In this document: positions 40,421-52,447 of the stretch, piece after piece | How positions within the stretch are numbered: position 1 is the first letter of the stretch | How the letters are laid out: the number at the start of each line of letters is the position of its first letter | Assembly: GCA_021464245.1 (NCBI GenBank) | Contig: JADCRB010000105.1 | Location: 186,001 to 250,000, forward strand | Direction: 5' to 3' | From: Carallia brachiata | Lineage: Eukaryota; Streptophyta; Magnoliopsida; Malpighiales; Rhizophoraceae | Length of the DNA: 64,000 nt | Notes under the pieces: generated by a model | What the model was told of the DNA's origin: nothing | What the model saw: the letters and a program-made list of their open reading frames with translations, nothing else | Databases searched by the model: none | Translations under genes and position numbers: made by a program

Positions 40421-43400
40421 TAGCTCTCAGTTCTCACAGTTTTGTTTCAAATAAAAACGGGAACAAGCGATCACGAATACCAAATTGTTGGCCAAATTCT
40501 CTGTTATTTTTTTTTCTCTTGGATATTTTTGTTTTTCTTAAAAGTTTAAGCAGTCTTGTGCTCCAATCATGTTTTTCTCACATGAAATTGTCAATTCTTT
40601 TTAAGTGTGGGCCGTCTGTCTTTGGGTCATGCTTTAGTCCAACGAGTTTTTGCTTGAGGGACATATTATATAAGGGGACCATTACATTTCCGGATAAATA
40701 TGCCCGATTAAGTGCCTGATCCTACGTGGCAAGTAGGGCCCAATCAATGAAAACATTAAAAAATTAAAAATTTAAATAAAGGGGCTAAAATTCAAAATTT
40801 GAATTTCAAGTGAACAGTGCTAAAATTAGATTTTTATCTGAAAAAAAAATCTCTCACAATAATGGATCGGTCCAGGAAAGAAAAATGCTCCAAACCTTGC
40901 AAGACAATTGGAATCATGACCACGACTCCAACAAAGGCCACCGTGACTCCAAGAAAGAAAAATGCTCCAATCGTGAGAGATGGCCTCAAAAGCATTAGGA
41001 AAAGAGAAGGCAGCAGAGAGAGGCGGAAGTGAGAGAGGTTGTATGATGAGAGAGAACGAGGAATTGGAGTATGAGGCCAGAAAGAGGGGGAAACAGAGGG
41101 GAGAGTGCGAGGACTGGGTTTTACGACGAAGGCATCGAGAAGTACAGAAATCAAGAATTCACTATGTTTAAGGTAATTGAATTTGGTAATTGAATTTATT
41201 TTAAATAATCCATTCAATTAGTTCTGTAAAACTTGCATTGACATGTAGATTTCATGTAATATTGCTTAGTTTCCGATCTTGAGATAGATTACATTAAATT
41301 TGGTGATAAGTAGGGGTGTTGACGTTTACATTAGGTAGAAATATATTGGGGTTGTTGACGTTTTCTAGACCATAGTTGCAGCAAAGATTTCATTCCATTT
41401 CCATGACCTGAAGTTTCAATTCCATTTTTATGACCTTGGACTTTGTATGTGGTTAGCGAATATGAAAATTGATAACTTTGACGTCTTTGCCTCCATATTG
41501 GACTTCTAATTCCATTTAATTTTAATATTTTCACATAAACTTGGCACATGTGAACAAAATATGCTTTATGCAAGCTATTTTTTCTGTAGAAAAAAACTTA
41601 ACAAATACAAATATCGTGCCACAGTTGAACCGAAGCTGCTTTATATAAGCTTTTGACTGGGGGAATTAATAATTTATCAAAAATAAACTTGAAAATGACA
41701 AGAAAAGACAAGATTCATTTACTCTTTTATCCTTAGATTTACTTTATTGTATCGTTGATGAGGCTTGAACGCCCGCCATTACTTGGTGGTTGTTTTTTTT
41801 TTTACCTTTTTTTTGTTCTATTGAGAGGTGTAGTTAGAAAGGTTTCAATTATCCATAAAACCAATAGACTGGATTCAAATTGAACAAACACAACTGAACA
41901 ATGCATCCAATGTGGATTAGGAATTGAATTGTTGTCAATAATGAACTAAAATGGTCATTTAATTGTATGATATGCTTACTTAGTGAATGACATTTAAAGA
42001 GTAGAAAAAGTGAGTGGAAAAGATTATGAAACACAGTCAGAAGTGGCAAAAAAGTATTGAGGTTGCTGGTCTTGATTACGACTACACCGAAATTGTATAA
42101 AGTCATTTATTTACTTATTTTTTCCAATTATAAAGGAGTGTCAAAATGGAATGTATGCAATAATGGTCATTTTGTTGCTCTTATCTACAAGTGCTAACTC
42201 TGAATTTCTCAAAAATTCGATACTTGGAGAGAATGACTTTATCACATATGAAAGAGTCAATGAAGCGTTTCACTATATGATTTGAGAAATATCTGTACCC
42301 TGCCTTAATTAAGAGCACCAATTGTGGAAATCTTACAGTGTCATCATCAAGTGTGCGAGCTTGGAAATGGAAACTTAACTAGTATCATATTTAGCTTTTC
42401 TTTTATCCCCCCCCCACCCTTTCATTCTTTAAATGGTAAAAGGCAAGCCTTAATTTAATGGCTTGAACATGGATGCAACAAAGTATTTGATTTTGGCTTA
42501 GGCCCTAGAACTTAAACTACATCTCACTTTTAGCCATAGTTCCTCTTTGTTTTAAATATCAGTGAATTTGTTTGTATGATTTTGAGCATCTAGTGGCTTG
42601 TGGTTGGTGTTTATTTAATATAAAGGATGTGCATTTGCAGGTGGGTGACATCCAACCTGCTCTAAAGAAGATAATGTTTATTTCACGGCAATCTTTCTTT
42701 TTATTTCTTGTGCTTTTCATTGTATTTTCAAGGATGAAGGGAATGCTCACACTTTCATTTGATTCCGACCATGCTTCTATAGACAGGATTATGAAAAGTG
42801 GAAATTTGTTCAAAGTCTATGCTGTATGTGGCAGAATTTCTAGTGATGTTAGCTCTTGAAATGTTGAATCTTTCACATTTGAAGAGAAAGACTGTTTGTA
42901 ATAGTTTATATTGTTATCTTATAATTTAGTGTCCATTCAATTGATTTAGACGCGGGTGGAGTTTAGGTTGCTTTTATTTCCTAACGGATTGCGATCGTAA
43001 TAGCTTGAAAGAAACAATGTCTTTTGCCTTCTTGTCTCTAGATTTTGATGATATTGAAAAGTTTGAAGGGTCCTGTTACATGGCCGAAAGAAGTGGCTAG
43101 AAAAATTGCCGGAATGCAACTGGTTGGATTCCTTGTGCAGCTGTCTTCATTACAAGTGCAACTAAACGAAGGAAAAAAATCACCTATCTTTTCATTACAC
43201 AATGTACCTAGCTGGTTGCACAATAAATGCAATTGGTTGCAGTTCTGGACAATTTTCTGGAAATTTTCCTTTCGGCCATTAAACTTTTCCCAAGTTTGAA
43301 ATGACAAACAATAGTAGAAAATGCCGCATGAACACGCCAATGACATTGTAATCTTTCTTATTGGAAATGAGAAGCCAACCCTTTATGAAGACTGGAGAGG

Positions 43401-44616
43401 AAAGAATCTTGTTGCATCCTAGCAGCTGTTTTTTTAATCCATAAATGAATCTGTTGTATTACTCAAGCTAGCAAAACCTTGTAATTAGGGATAATTTTGT
43501 TATGTCCAAAATTGACTATCTAACTTGCTTTTTCTCAAAGTGAATTGGCATCCATAGATTAGTTGGTTTACTAAAGATCCTCTAGCCAACAGACTATTGG
43601 AATTTTTTTTTTAAAAAAATTTGTAGTCATAGATATTAGACGTAGGTGGGATCCTAAAGTTTTGTGACAGTAGGATAAACGTGCAAAATTTTTTATTTTT
43701 CAAAATTTGACACTTCTTTTCAAAAAAATATATTCTAATCTACATCAATTTGGATATGAATTGCAACAAGTATCACAAATTTTGCAACCGTCTACCAAAA
43801 AGTAAAGTAGGCCAATTGCAATATATATATATATATATATAATCAACAATCAAAATTAGAATTCAATTTTTGGAACATGCATAGAAGTCTATTAAAATTT
43901 ACTATTAATGACTTTATTTTGGGCGAATCAATATCACTTTGGTTTATTGTCATCCTGTGAATTAATATCATATAATTGGTTTTTTTTTTTGGGGCAAATA
44001 ATTGGTTAAACTTAATAAGGTGCTACCACACAAATAATGTGAATTTTAGTGTTGAAATCCGAATTTTCAAATTTTATACAAATAAATGCTCCAAAAAATA
44101 TTAAAAGTGCAACAGAGCATATTAAATTTGCAACAACACTGACAAAATAAGTAACAAATTACAACATTGTAACCAAATTACTACTAAACTGTTTTACATC
44201 TAAAGAATCTAATTGCACAGTTAATACTTATTGTTGCACACTTATTCAATGGATAGGAATTAAGCGATATTTACATTTATAAAACAAAATTAAGCTCGCC
44301 ATAGTTCAAACTCTATACATATTTTCCTCTTTTTTTCTCCAACTATCATCCTTTTCACTATCTTCATTTTGACTTCCCACCTATAGCTTATTATTATTTT
44401 ATTTAAGAACATGTTTGACATGTAGTATGATTGTTGAGGCTAAATGTTAGTCATAAATGAGAACTTATGTTGATTGGACAGTGAGTTAGTTAAGTTTTGG
44501 AGAAGTATTTGTCAATTTGTAAATAAGGTGATGGCCAAATCACTGTGATAAACAACGTTATTAACAATATAAGGTAACTACAATTATGGCTAATTATAGC
44601 TACTTACATAGTAATT
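40421..44616. other. Gene-poor AT-rich spacer
   Basis: No gene recognised. Short open frames (for example 40,834-41,217 and 42,572-42,859) show no family resemblance or exon structure. An (AT)n tract lies at about 43,820-43,840, and a single diverged unit of the downstream satellite near 44,107-44,165. Confidence 0.5.
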
Positions 44617-45858
44617 CAATTTGCAACAAGGCTTGATTAAGTTTGCAACACGACTAATTGATTGAGTAATAAATTACTTGTTGGGAGATTTCTTAACACT
44701 TTCACCCAAAAATTGATTTGATTTGTAATAAGATTGATTACATTTGCAACACGACTGATTGATTGAGTGACAATCTACTTTTTGAGAGTTTTCTTAACAC
44801 TTTCATCCAAAAATTGATTCAATTTGCAACGAGACTGATTAAATTTGCAACTAGACTGATTGATTGAGTAACAATTTACTTGTTGGGAGTTTTCTTAATA
44901 CTTTCACCCAAAAATTAATTCGATTTGCAATGAAACTGATTAAATTTGCAACAAATGATTGATTGAGTAACAAACTATTTTTGGGAGTTTTCTTAACACT
45001 TTCACCCAAAAATTGATTCAATTTGCAACGAGACTGATCAAATTTGCAACAGGACTGATTGATTGAGCAACAAATTATTTTTTGAGAGTTTTCTTAACAC
45101 TTTCATCCAAAAATTGATTCGATTTGCAATAAGGGTGATTAAATTTGCAACAAGACCGACTAATTAAGTAACAAACTACTTTTTGGTAGTTTTCTGAGCA
45201 ATTCACCCAAAAATTTATTCAATTTGCAACAAAGTTGATTAAATTTGCAACACAACTGATTGATTGAGTAACAAACTACTTTTTGGGAATTTTTTTTAGC
45301 ACTTTCACTCAAAAATTGATTCGATCTGCAACGAGGTTAATTAAACTTGCAACGTATTGAGTAAGAAACTACTTTTTGGGAGTTTGCTCAATGCTTTCAC
45401 CCCAAAGTTCATTTGATTTGCAACGAAGTTGATTAAATTTGCAACAAGACTAATTGATTGAGTAACAAACTACTTTTTCAGAGTTTTCTTAGCACTTTCA
45501 CCCAAAAATTGATTTAATTTACAATAAGGCTAATTAAATTTGCAACAAGACTAATTGATTGAGTAACAAATTACTTGTTGCGAGTTTTCTTAACACTATC
45601 ACCCAAAAATTGATTCGATTTGCAATGAGACTGATTAAATTTGTAACAAAATTGATTGATTGAGTTACAAACTACTTTTTGGGAGTTTTTTTAACACTTT
45701 CACCCAAAAATTAATTCGATTTACAACGAGACTAACTAAATTTGCAATAGAACTGATTGAATGAGTAACAAATTACTTTTTGGGAGCTTTCTTAATACTT
45801 TTACCCAAAAATTGATTTGATTTGCAAAACAAGACTGATTGATTGTGTAACAAGCTAC
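44617..45858. repeat. 101-bp tandem repeat array, about 13 units
   Basis: The mark GATTGAGTAACAA recurs at 44,660, 44,761, 44,862, 44,961, 45,061, 45,162, 45,262, 45,355, 45,456, 45,557, 45,658, 45,759 and 45,841, so the unit is 100-101 bases except for two shortened ones (93 and 82). Inside each unit the segment ATTTGCAACnAGACTGATT occurs twice in a row, a 20-21 base sub-repeat. Units differ by scattered substitutions. Confidence 0.93.
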
Positions 45859-46642
45859 AAACTCTTAAAAAATGCACTAGCCTGCTTGTTTCATTTTAAA
45901 ATTAGTCTAATTGCACATCCAATTGAAATTGTTCCACGTCAATTAGAATTTTGCATAAAAATTTGTCTAAGTATATTCCTTGAAACTTTGTTTTAGTGTT
46001 ACATAAGGCTTATGATTGTAAAAAACAAGTATTTTCATTCAGAAGCGTGTGGTATAAATCTCATTTAATCAATTAAGTTTTTATTAAACAACATTGGAAG
46101 GTTTGTTGGAATAGGCTAATAATTTGTTTGAACATAAATTTTATTAGAACTTACCTCAATTTTTTTTACAAATTTTATTGATGCGACATATTTAATTTTA
46201 ACCTTTGTAACTTGTTATAAAATTTCCAATTATAAACTTTTTAAATTTAATTATGTTTATTGGGTAATGTGAAATTCATGCAAAAAACAATTCGTGCAAT
46301 AAAAAAAAATCTCACATTGCCATTTTTTTTGTAATTAACAGATGGAAAATACATTTATTTTTTTTGTTACAAAAAAAAAGTGTCTGCTTAAAGTAAAAAA
46401 TAGTTGATTGTTGTCGACTGTGCGTCACTTTTTCTATGACTCTCGTGTTTTTTATTTTTGGATATATATATATAATTGAAATTAAGAGAAGATCTCAATC
46501 TTTCTCTCTCACTAATGTGGCGATTCCTCATAAATTTTTAAATTTAAAATAATATTAAAATATTTTATAACTATGAAAATTCTATCATAATTAGAATTAA
46601 GATTTACAATTAATATAAATTTAATTATAATCAAATAAAAAT
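45859..46642. other. AT-rich spacer
   Basis: No gene and no clear repeat beyond A/T runs. Confidence 0.45.
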
Positions 46643-47539
46643 TCTATTGATTTATATATTCATACTTTGACTATTATTAAATCTCTATAACTATAAATTT
46701 TATAATAAAATAAAATAATAAAAAGAAAAAAAATTAGTTCATGAATCCCCTTTTTTAGAAAAGAAAAAAATTAAAAAAAACTCTCTCAAATTTACCTATA
46801 ATTTTTTCCTAAAAAAAAACTACTTCTACATTTATTTTCCTAAAAAAAATTCTCTTTATTTTCCTAAAGAAATTTTAAAAAATTTCTAAAAAAATAATAT
46901 TCAAAATTTAAAATTTTTTTAATTTGACAATAGAATAGAAGTAATTTCAGCTATGATCAAGAAAGGATTTTGACGCCATTTGACAATTTTGCCCAAATTT
47001 TCCCGGCTCTTTTTGCTGAAATTTTTTGGTGCTACAGTACTTTTTAGCGCTAAGATTTTTTTCCCGCCATTCTTATTTCTTTCTTTTTTCATTGGGTGTA
47101 TTAAAAAATTGATGCCACGTACGATCAGGCATTTCTCGGGCACCACTGTCTGGAAATATAACTTTTCCCATTATATAATTTATCAATAATAGATTCACAC
47201 AATACGTAAATTTAATTATAATTTTTAAAAAATTTAATTTTACTTTATTTTTATTTAAAAGAAAAAATAAAAAATTCTGAATTTTAAGTATTATTTTTTA
47301 AGAATTTTTTAAAATTTTTATAAGAAAATAAAAAGAACTTTCTTACTTTTTTAAGAAAATAAATTTGAAAATAATTTTTTTAAGAAAAAAATTATATATA
47401 AATTTGAGAGATTTTTTTAATTTTATTTTTTCTAAAAAGAAAGATTCGTAAAATAATTTTTTTATATTATTTTATTTTATTATAAAATTTATAATTATAT
47501 TGATTTAACTATAGTTAAAGTAGAATATATAAATCAATA
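46643..47539. repeat. Large imperfect inverted repeat (foldback), about 0.9 kb
   Basis: The left arm (about 46,643-46,918) and the reverse complement of the right arm (about 47,272-47,539) share the same order of blocks: ATTGATTTATATATTC, AAATTTTATAATAAAATAAA, TCTCAAATTTA, then TTTTCCTAAAAAAA-like runs. The spacer is about 350 bases, less AT-rich, with short frames only. Arm identity looks around three quarters by eye. It could be a foldback transposon or a source of hairpin RNA. Confidence 0.65.
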
Positions 47540-48114
47540 AAATTATTAATTACATATAGATATTGTAACACTCTGTCAATAATTTAAACTTTTTAGTAAA
47601 ACAGTTTCGAAAGAATTTTATCGTTTAGGCCATGTTTATTGAAGATATTTGGTGTCTATGCACAAAATTATGACATGTAGAAAAGAAGCATATATTACAT
47701 GAAGAAAACACCTATACAAATTATCTGATTAAAGTGGATGCTAATTTTATTAGTGATTTATTAATTGAACGGCCTCTTGTGATTTTATAATTTTTATTGA
47801 ATGAAAGTAGACAGAACACAATATTTTTTGTCATTAATAATTTTTCTTTGTTTTAATCTTTTCTTCTAATGTACCCAAAAAAAAAAAAAAAACAAGAAAT
47901 ATACCTGCTAACTTGGTTGGCAACGGACAAAAATAACAAAACGCATAGAATACAATCAGGAGAGCGATCCCATAATGGACTATTTCCTTTCTTTTCATCT
48001 AGTGGGCTCTATATATATATATATATATATATATTTGGAGGACCTAGTGGCCTCTATTTATTTATACGGAAATGCTAGGTAGGTGAGAGATGAGAATGGT
48101 AGTAGAATTGAGAA
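47540..48114. other. AT-rich spacer with (AT)n tract
   Basis: No gene. An (AT)n tract lies at about 48,011-48,034. The last 13 bases (48,102-48,114) are the left target duplication of the LINE fragment. Confidence 0.5.
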
Positions 48115-48300
48115 GGGACTCATTAGCTGATTTAGCTTTTTCAAAGCCACTGGATGTGTACCTGCTGCACGAAACCCTCCTGTGGTTAAATCTTTGCTGT
48201 GTAAAAGATGAAATAGGGGTTCGGTGGCCCCGATCTATTGTAATTGACTAAGGTACTATGGCATTTGATGCCTCCATTTTGACCCAAAAAAAAAAAAAAA
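48115..48300 (+). mobile_element. LINE 3' end fragment with poly(A) and 13-bp target duplication
   Basis: 186 bases ending in 16 A, flanked by perfect GTAGAATTGAGAA copies (48,102-48,114 and 48,301-48,313). A 5'-truncated body, A tail and target duplication are the marks of LINE-machinery insertion. No coding sequence remains, so a SINE cannot be excluded. Confidence 0.8.
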
Positions 48301-48983
48301 GTAGAATTGAGAAAAAGTAATGTAATTTTTCTTACTTCAAATGCAATCTATTTTTTTACTCGTAGAAAAAAGGGTTTTGTCTCCTATGCAATTGCACCGT
48401 ACACTTATAAACGAATTGATATGTTTAGTAAAATTTTCGACTCAATTTCACAAAATTTTGTTCGAACTCGCTTTATAAAATAGATCAAAACTTAATTTTA
48501 AAATTATTTAATAAATAAGTTGAAATTAGACAAGAGTCGTTTATGCAGGTTTAATTCATAAATAACACATTTAAGATTTTATCATTTAAGCCCGATGTAT
48601 AAATTGGTTTTTAAAAAAAAATTTTGTAAGTACATAATAATAAGTATAAAATTAATATGTAAAATTATATTATTAAATTATAAAAAATACTTTAAGTTAA
48701 ATAAATAATTAATTAATTAAATTAACTATCTCTTGAAAAAAAAAAAAAAAAAGAATAAGTTTGCGTTAAAAGCCTGGATAAGTGTCGTTGGATAGAGTGG
48801 AGACTGTCGAGATGTAACTGTGATGCAATACATAACGTCAGGATTACGTAGCCGTCACTTTTGTTTTTCGTGGACGACGTAGCCGACACTTGTGACTGTA
48901 AAAAGGGCGCGGTGTTCTGAGGAGCAGAGGGGTTGTGTTGTGTGACCCCATGTCACTCGAGTGCAATCTCAAAAAGGATTGCC

Positions 48984-49186
48984 TATAGAGACCCCAGAAA
49001 TGGGGTCCATAGAGGCACACTGGGGTCAGGCCTAAGGCCACATCACATGAGTTGCCTGGCCTGGCATGGGGGCGGCAGTTTGGGTATAGAGACCCGAGAA
49101 ATGGGGTCCATAGAGGCACACTGGGGTCAGGCCTAAGGCCACATCACATGAGTGGCCTGGCCTTGCATGGGGGCTGCAGTTTGGGA
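48984..49186. repeat. GC-rich tandem duplication, two 101-bp units
   Basis: Units begin TATAGAGACCC at 48,984 and 49,085 and are nearly identical; both contain GGGGTCAGGCCTAAGGCC. The base composition is far more GC-rich than the flanks. The period equals that of the 44.6-kb array, but the sequences are unrelated. Confidence 0.88.
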
Positions 49187-49203
49187 ACATGGCCAAACCA
49201 AAA

Positions 49204-49236
49204 AGGGGGTGAGGGGGGAGAGGGGGGGGGGGGGGT
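49204..49236 (+). other. Long G-rich run, possible G-quadruplex
   Basis: Successive runs of five, six and about fourteen G separated by one to four bases. The plus strand can form a G-quadruplex, and run length in the assembly is likely unreliable. Confidence 0.6.
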
Positions 49237-51059
49237 CAGAATTATGGATTGCTACTTCACGAGTGCTCACAGAAAGATCCCTTTAGCCAGAGGAAAAAGG
49301 AAAAAGGTTGATGCTTTTGATTAAAAATTTTGAATGGATTTTGATTTGATGCATCTGATCATACACATGAATGTACGTTTGAACCATTGAATTGAGCGAT
49401 CGAGTGATGTGGTCATTAGATTTGACGGTTCAAAGGCACATTTGCTGTGTTTCTTATATACACACATCCATTTTTCAACGTATATAACTTAAAATCACAT
49501 AAAATACGAGAAATTAATGAACTGTAACTCAATTTGTAACTCAATTGACGTCAAAATCACATTTGATATTAAAAATTTTAAATTAAAATTTCAATTAAAA
49601 TCAATTGAAATATCATAAGATGTAATATTATTACGTTCTTACATACATTTTGTGAGTCAATAATATATAAGAAATTCTATAAAACAATTTCTTTTTCCCC
49701 TTTTTCCACTCTTCATTCTAATTGGTTGTTTTGCTCCAATTATTTGAGAACTGTGAAGACATCCCAAACAAGTGAAAAGCTAACACTTTCAAGAGGAGCT
49801 TTTTTTTGTCTAAAAGAAGAGCTCGTTATAAGAATATAAACTTTACATCTTTATCATACAATGAAGTTATTTTACTTATAATGTCTATCAATTTCACTAC
49901 TTAGTGGGCTTAATACCTAAATTTCACTCGTTCAATTCAGTTTTGTTGTGTCGTAGTAGTCATGTTTAACATGTATCAAAGGGTACATCAGACACTAGAC
50001 ACTAGATATTTAAATTTTTGTTGATGGTTGCAGCCTTCCATTATGTATTTTTCTTCTTTGTCGTATAAAAGCCATTGACGACATTAGTATTAACTTATAA
50101 TCACAAAATGATTTATAGAATTGAAAAATGATTTCATAGATCCATCTGATCCTTCCCAAATTTATTGATGTGGAAATCTCATACATTGTAGTAAGTACAC
50201 TGGAGGGCACCATATGAAATGTCTGGCTCTCAAACTTCAAATATTGCTTTAGAAAATGGAATGCCAGAGAAAGAGATCCAAGAAGCTTTTTTGGTCTCTC
50301 TTTTCATAGAAAGAGAAAGAAAGTTTGGATTCTTAATTGTTTGCACTAATGAACAGGTTTTTGATCAACTTTTCGTCTTTAACTTCTTACACTGTTGCAC
50401 ATTATTAGCTTCCATTGTCCTAAAAATATTGAAATCATTAATTTTCGGAAGTAGGTTCTTTAAAACTTTGTCCTCCTACACTGTAAGCCATCACCAAGAA
50501 AAAAAAAAAGTACTCTGAAGTGTTCAAATAACTAGATGCAATAATCTTAAATGAGAGGGATGAATCTTATCGTAATAGAAAGAGAAAACTTCATTGTGAC
50601 ACAAATATCACTGTTCAAGTGCGAAAACAATTTCTTTATGAAAACAAGATAAGTTAATTTGGATTTGAGTTTTCTCTAAAATTTATAATATAAATTGCGC
50701 ACATTTGACCTTTTCTCAAATTTTACAATGTGAGATTCTCATGAACTAGGATACTCTTGTAATGATCTTAAGCGGTAAAAGAAACATAAAAGTAGTGAAA
50801 TGATATTGTAATTAAAACCCTAAATTTTGTTCATGCTGCTCCAAAAGAAAGAACGTAGTATCTTCTTATTGAAGTTTGCCGTTAAATGGGATTTAAAATT
50901 TAATGAAGAATCGAGCACAAGGAATACGAACTTACTTTCAAATTCGTAATCATGAGGTTGATCTTTTACCTGTTTAGTTTATGGCAATATAGAATGTTAA
51001 TCTGAAACGCGTATTCAGAAGTCTATTAGATTCTAATTAATACAATTCGAGTCAAGCAG

Positions 51060-51180
51060 ACTTATTAAAGGGCGCAAATCTCTCACAGCGCCTATTTTCT
51101 TCATATAAAAGACTTGAATTCGAGATCTTATTTAAATGGAATCAACCTCATCGCTACTTAAACCAACGTGCATTGGTTTA
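51060..51180 (-). mobile_element. tRNA-derived SINE
   Basis: Minus-strand box A-like TGGTTTAAGTAG and box B-like GATCTCGAATTCAAGTC in the right order and spacing. The ends are approximate. Confidence 0.5.
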
Positions 51181-52010
51181 ACAATATAGAATTTAAGAAC
51201 AAATAGAGTAGAAAATGAAGTTAAATTTGGGGGAAAATAAAGGCTAAATAAATAGAAAGACGCTTCAGGTAATTATTGTTTTTTTTTTTTTTTCACAAAT
51301 ACTACTTATACTGTGAGTTGAGTACTTCAAACCTCTGATCCTAAGATTTTTTTTTTTTTTTTCAGCGAGCCCCATTGGACATCAATGCATCATTTTGGAG
51401 TTTAAAATTAATATTATGATCATTTTATGAAAAAAAAATTATCTGAAAAATTTTTCCAAATCTTTGATCATATTTTTCTTTTCTCTTTTCGCCCTAAAAT
51501 TTTTTCGAAACAATTTTCTTAGAAGAGAAAAAATATATGGATACAAAAATTTGATACAAAATGATAACACAGATCTACTATTTGAATTTCAAAATTAATA
51601 TAATAGTAGATCCAGTACAATTATTGATTTAGATTCAAATTATGAGCAGATGTCATCATTTTGTGTCAAATTTTTGTGTCTATTTAATAAAATCTCTTCT
51701 GATAATGAATTTATTTAGTCCCAAACTTTGAAAAGAATCTAAAAATTTCCCATAGTTTCCAAATTAATGTACTTAACATTGAATTTTTAGATTAGAAATC
51801 GTATAGACAAGGATTTTTTTTTTTTGAGAAGCCAAAATTACTTTATTAATGAACAAAAGGAAAGACAAGTGTGCTTGACACCCTTAAAGAGCACAATGAT
51901 CAAATAAAACAAATTAGTAACACCAATAATCTGAGGACAACCCTAAATTTTTAACCAGTACCCTCACAAAAGCATATAAGTGATTAATTGAAAGAAAATG
52001 AAACTTTAAA

Positions 52011-52089
52011 GAAGTGTACAATACGGTCTTAATAAAAACTTTCCTGATTTATCAAAAAAAAGAAGAAGAAGTGTACAATACGGTCTTAA
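52011..52089 (+). mobile_element. Minimal LINE insertion (35 bases) with 22-bp target duplication
   Basis: The 22 bases from GAAGTGTACAATACGG onward are repeated exactly at 52,011-52,032 and 52,068-52,089. They flank 35 bases ending in an A-rich tail after CTGATTTATC, a tail-like sequence. This looks like an extremely 5'-truncated LINE copy. Confidence 0.6.
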
Positions 52090-52447
52090 AACAACTTATA
52101 TGCAGGTGGGTCTACGTGTTAAACCTCCCAAAAAGAATAGGAAAAAAATGGGGATAGTTGTATTAATTTGATGAGTAGAAATAGTAAATGAAGAATTTTC
52201 TTTTAGATGAGTAGAAATATTAATTAAGCATCGAATCTTTAATAACATGAGATTAAAGGAGACATTAACAACATAAAAAACATGTCTCAAATTAGGGGGG
52301 GTACAAGGATATTAATATGGGGGCATGCTCCTGAACTTAGAGTGCATAGCATCATGAGCAATCAGCCTTTGGGTTACAGCAGAATGACTGCTCATGATGT
52401 TATGACACTCAATGAAAATTACCAAGCTTAGCATATGATCTGCTTGA

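Larger units (their letters stand above)
49237..52447. other. Spacer between the GC-rich repeat and bHLH, with LINE and SINE scraps
   Basis: No gene recognised. It holds a minus-strand tRNA-derived SINE near 51,060-51,180 (box A-like TGGTTTAAGTAG, box B-like CTCGAATTCAAGTC), a minus-strand LINE-like tail with T run near 51,822-51,960 and a 35-base insert with 22-bp duplications (52,011-52,089). Confidence 0.5.

Noticed and set aside
40834..41217. 127-codon minus-strand frame
   Set aside because: Low-complexity composition, no exon partners and no recognisable motif.
44617..45858. CRISPR-like regular array
   Set aside because: The whole 101-base unit repeats, with no constant repeat plus unique spacers, and the genome is a plant nucleus.
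48844..49324. Overlapping frames in the GC-rich duplication
   Set aside because: Frames are open on several strands at once because of GC-rich composition and duplication. No family resemblance.
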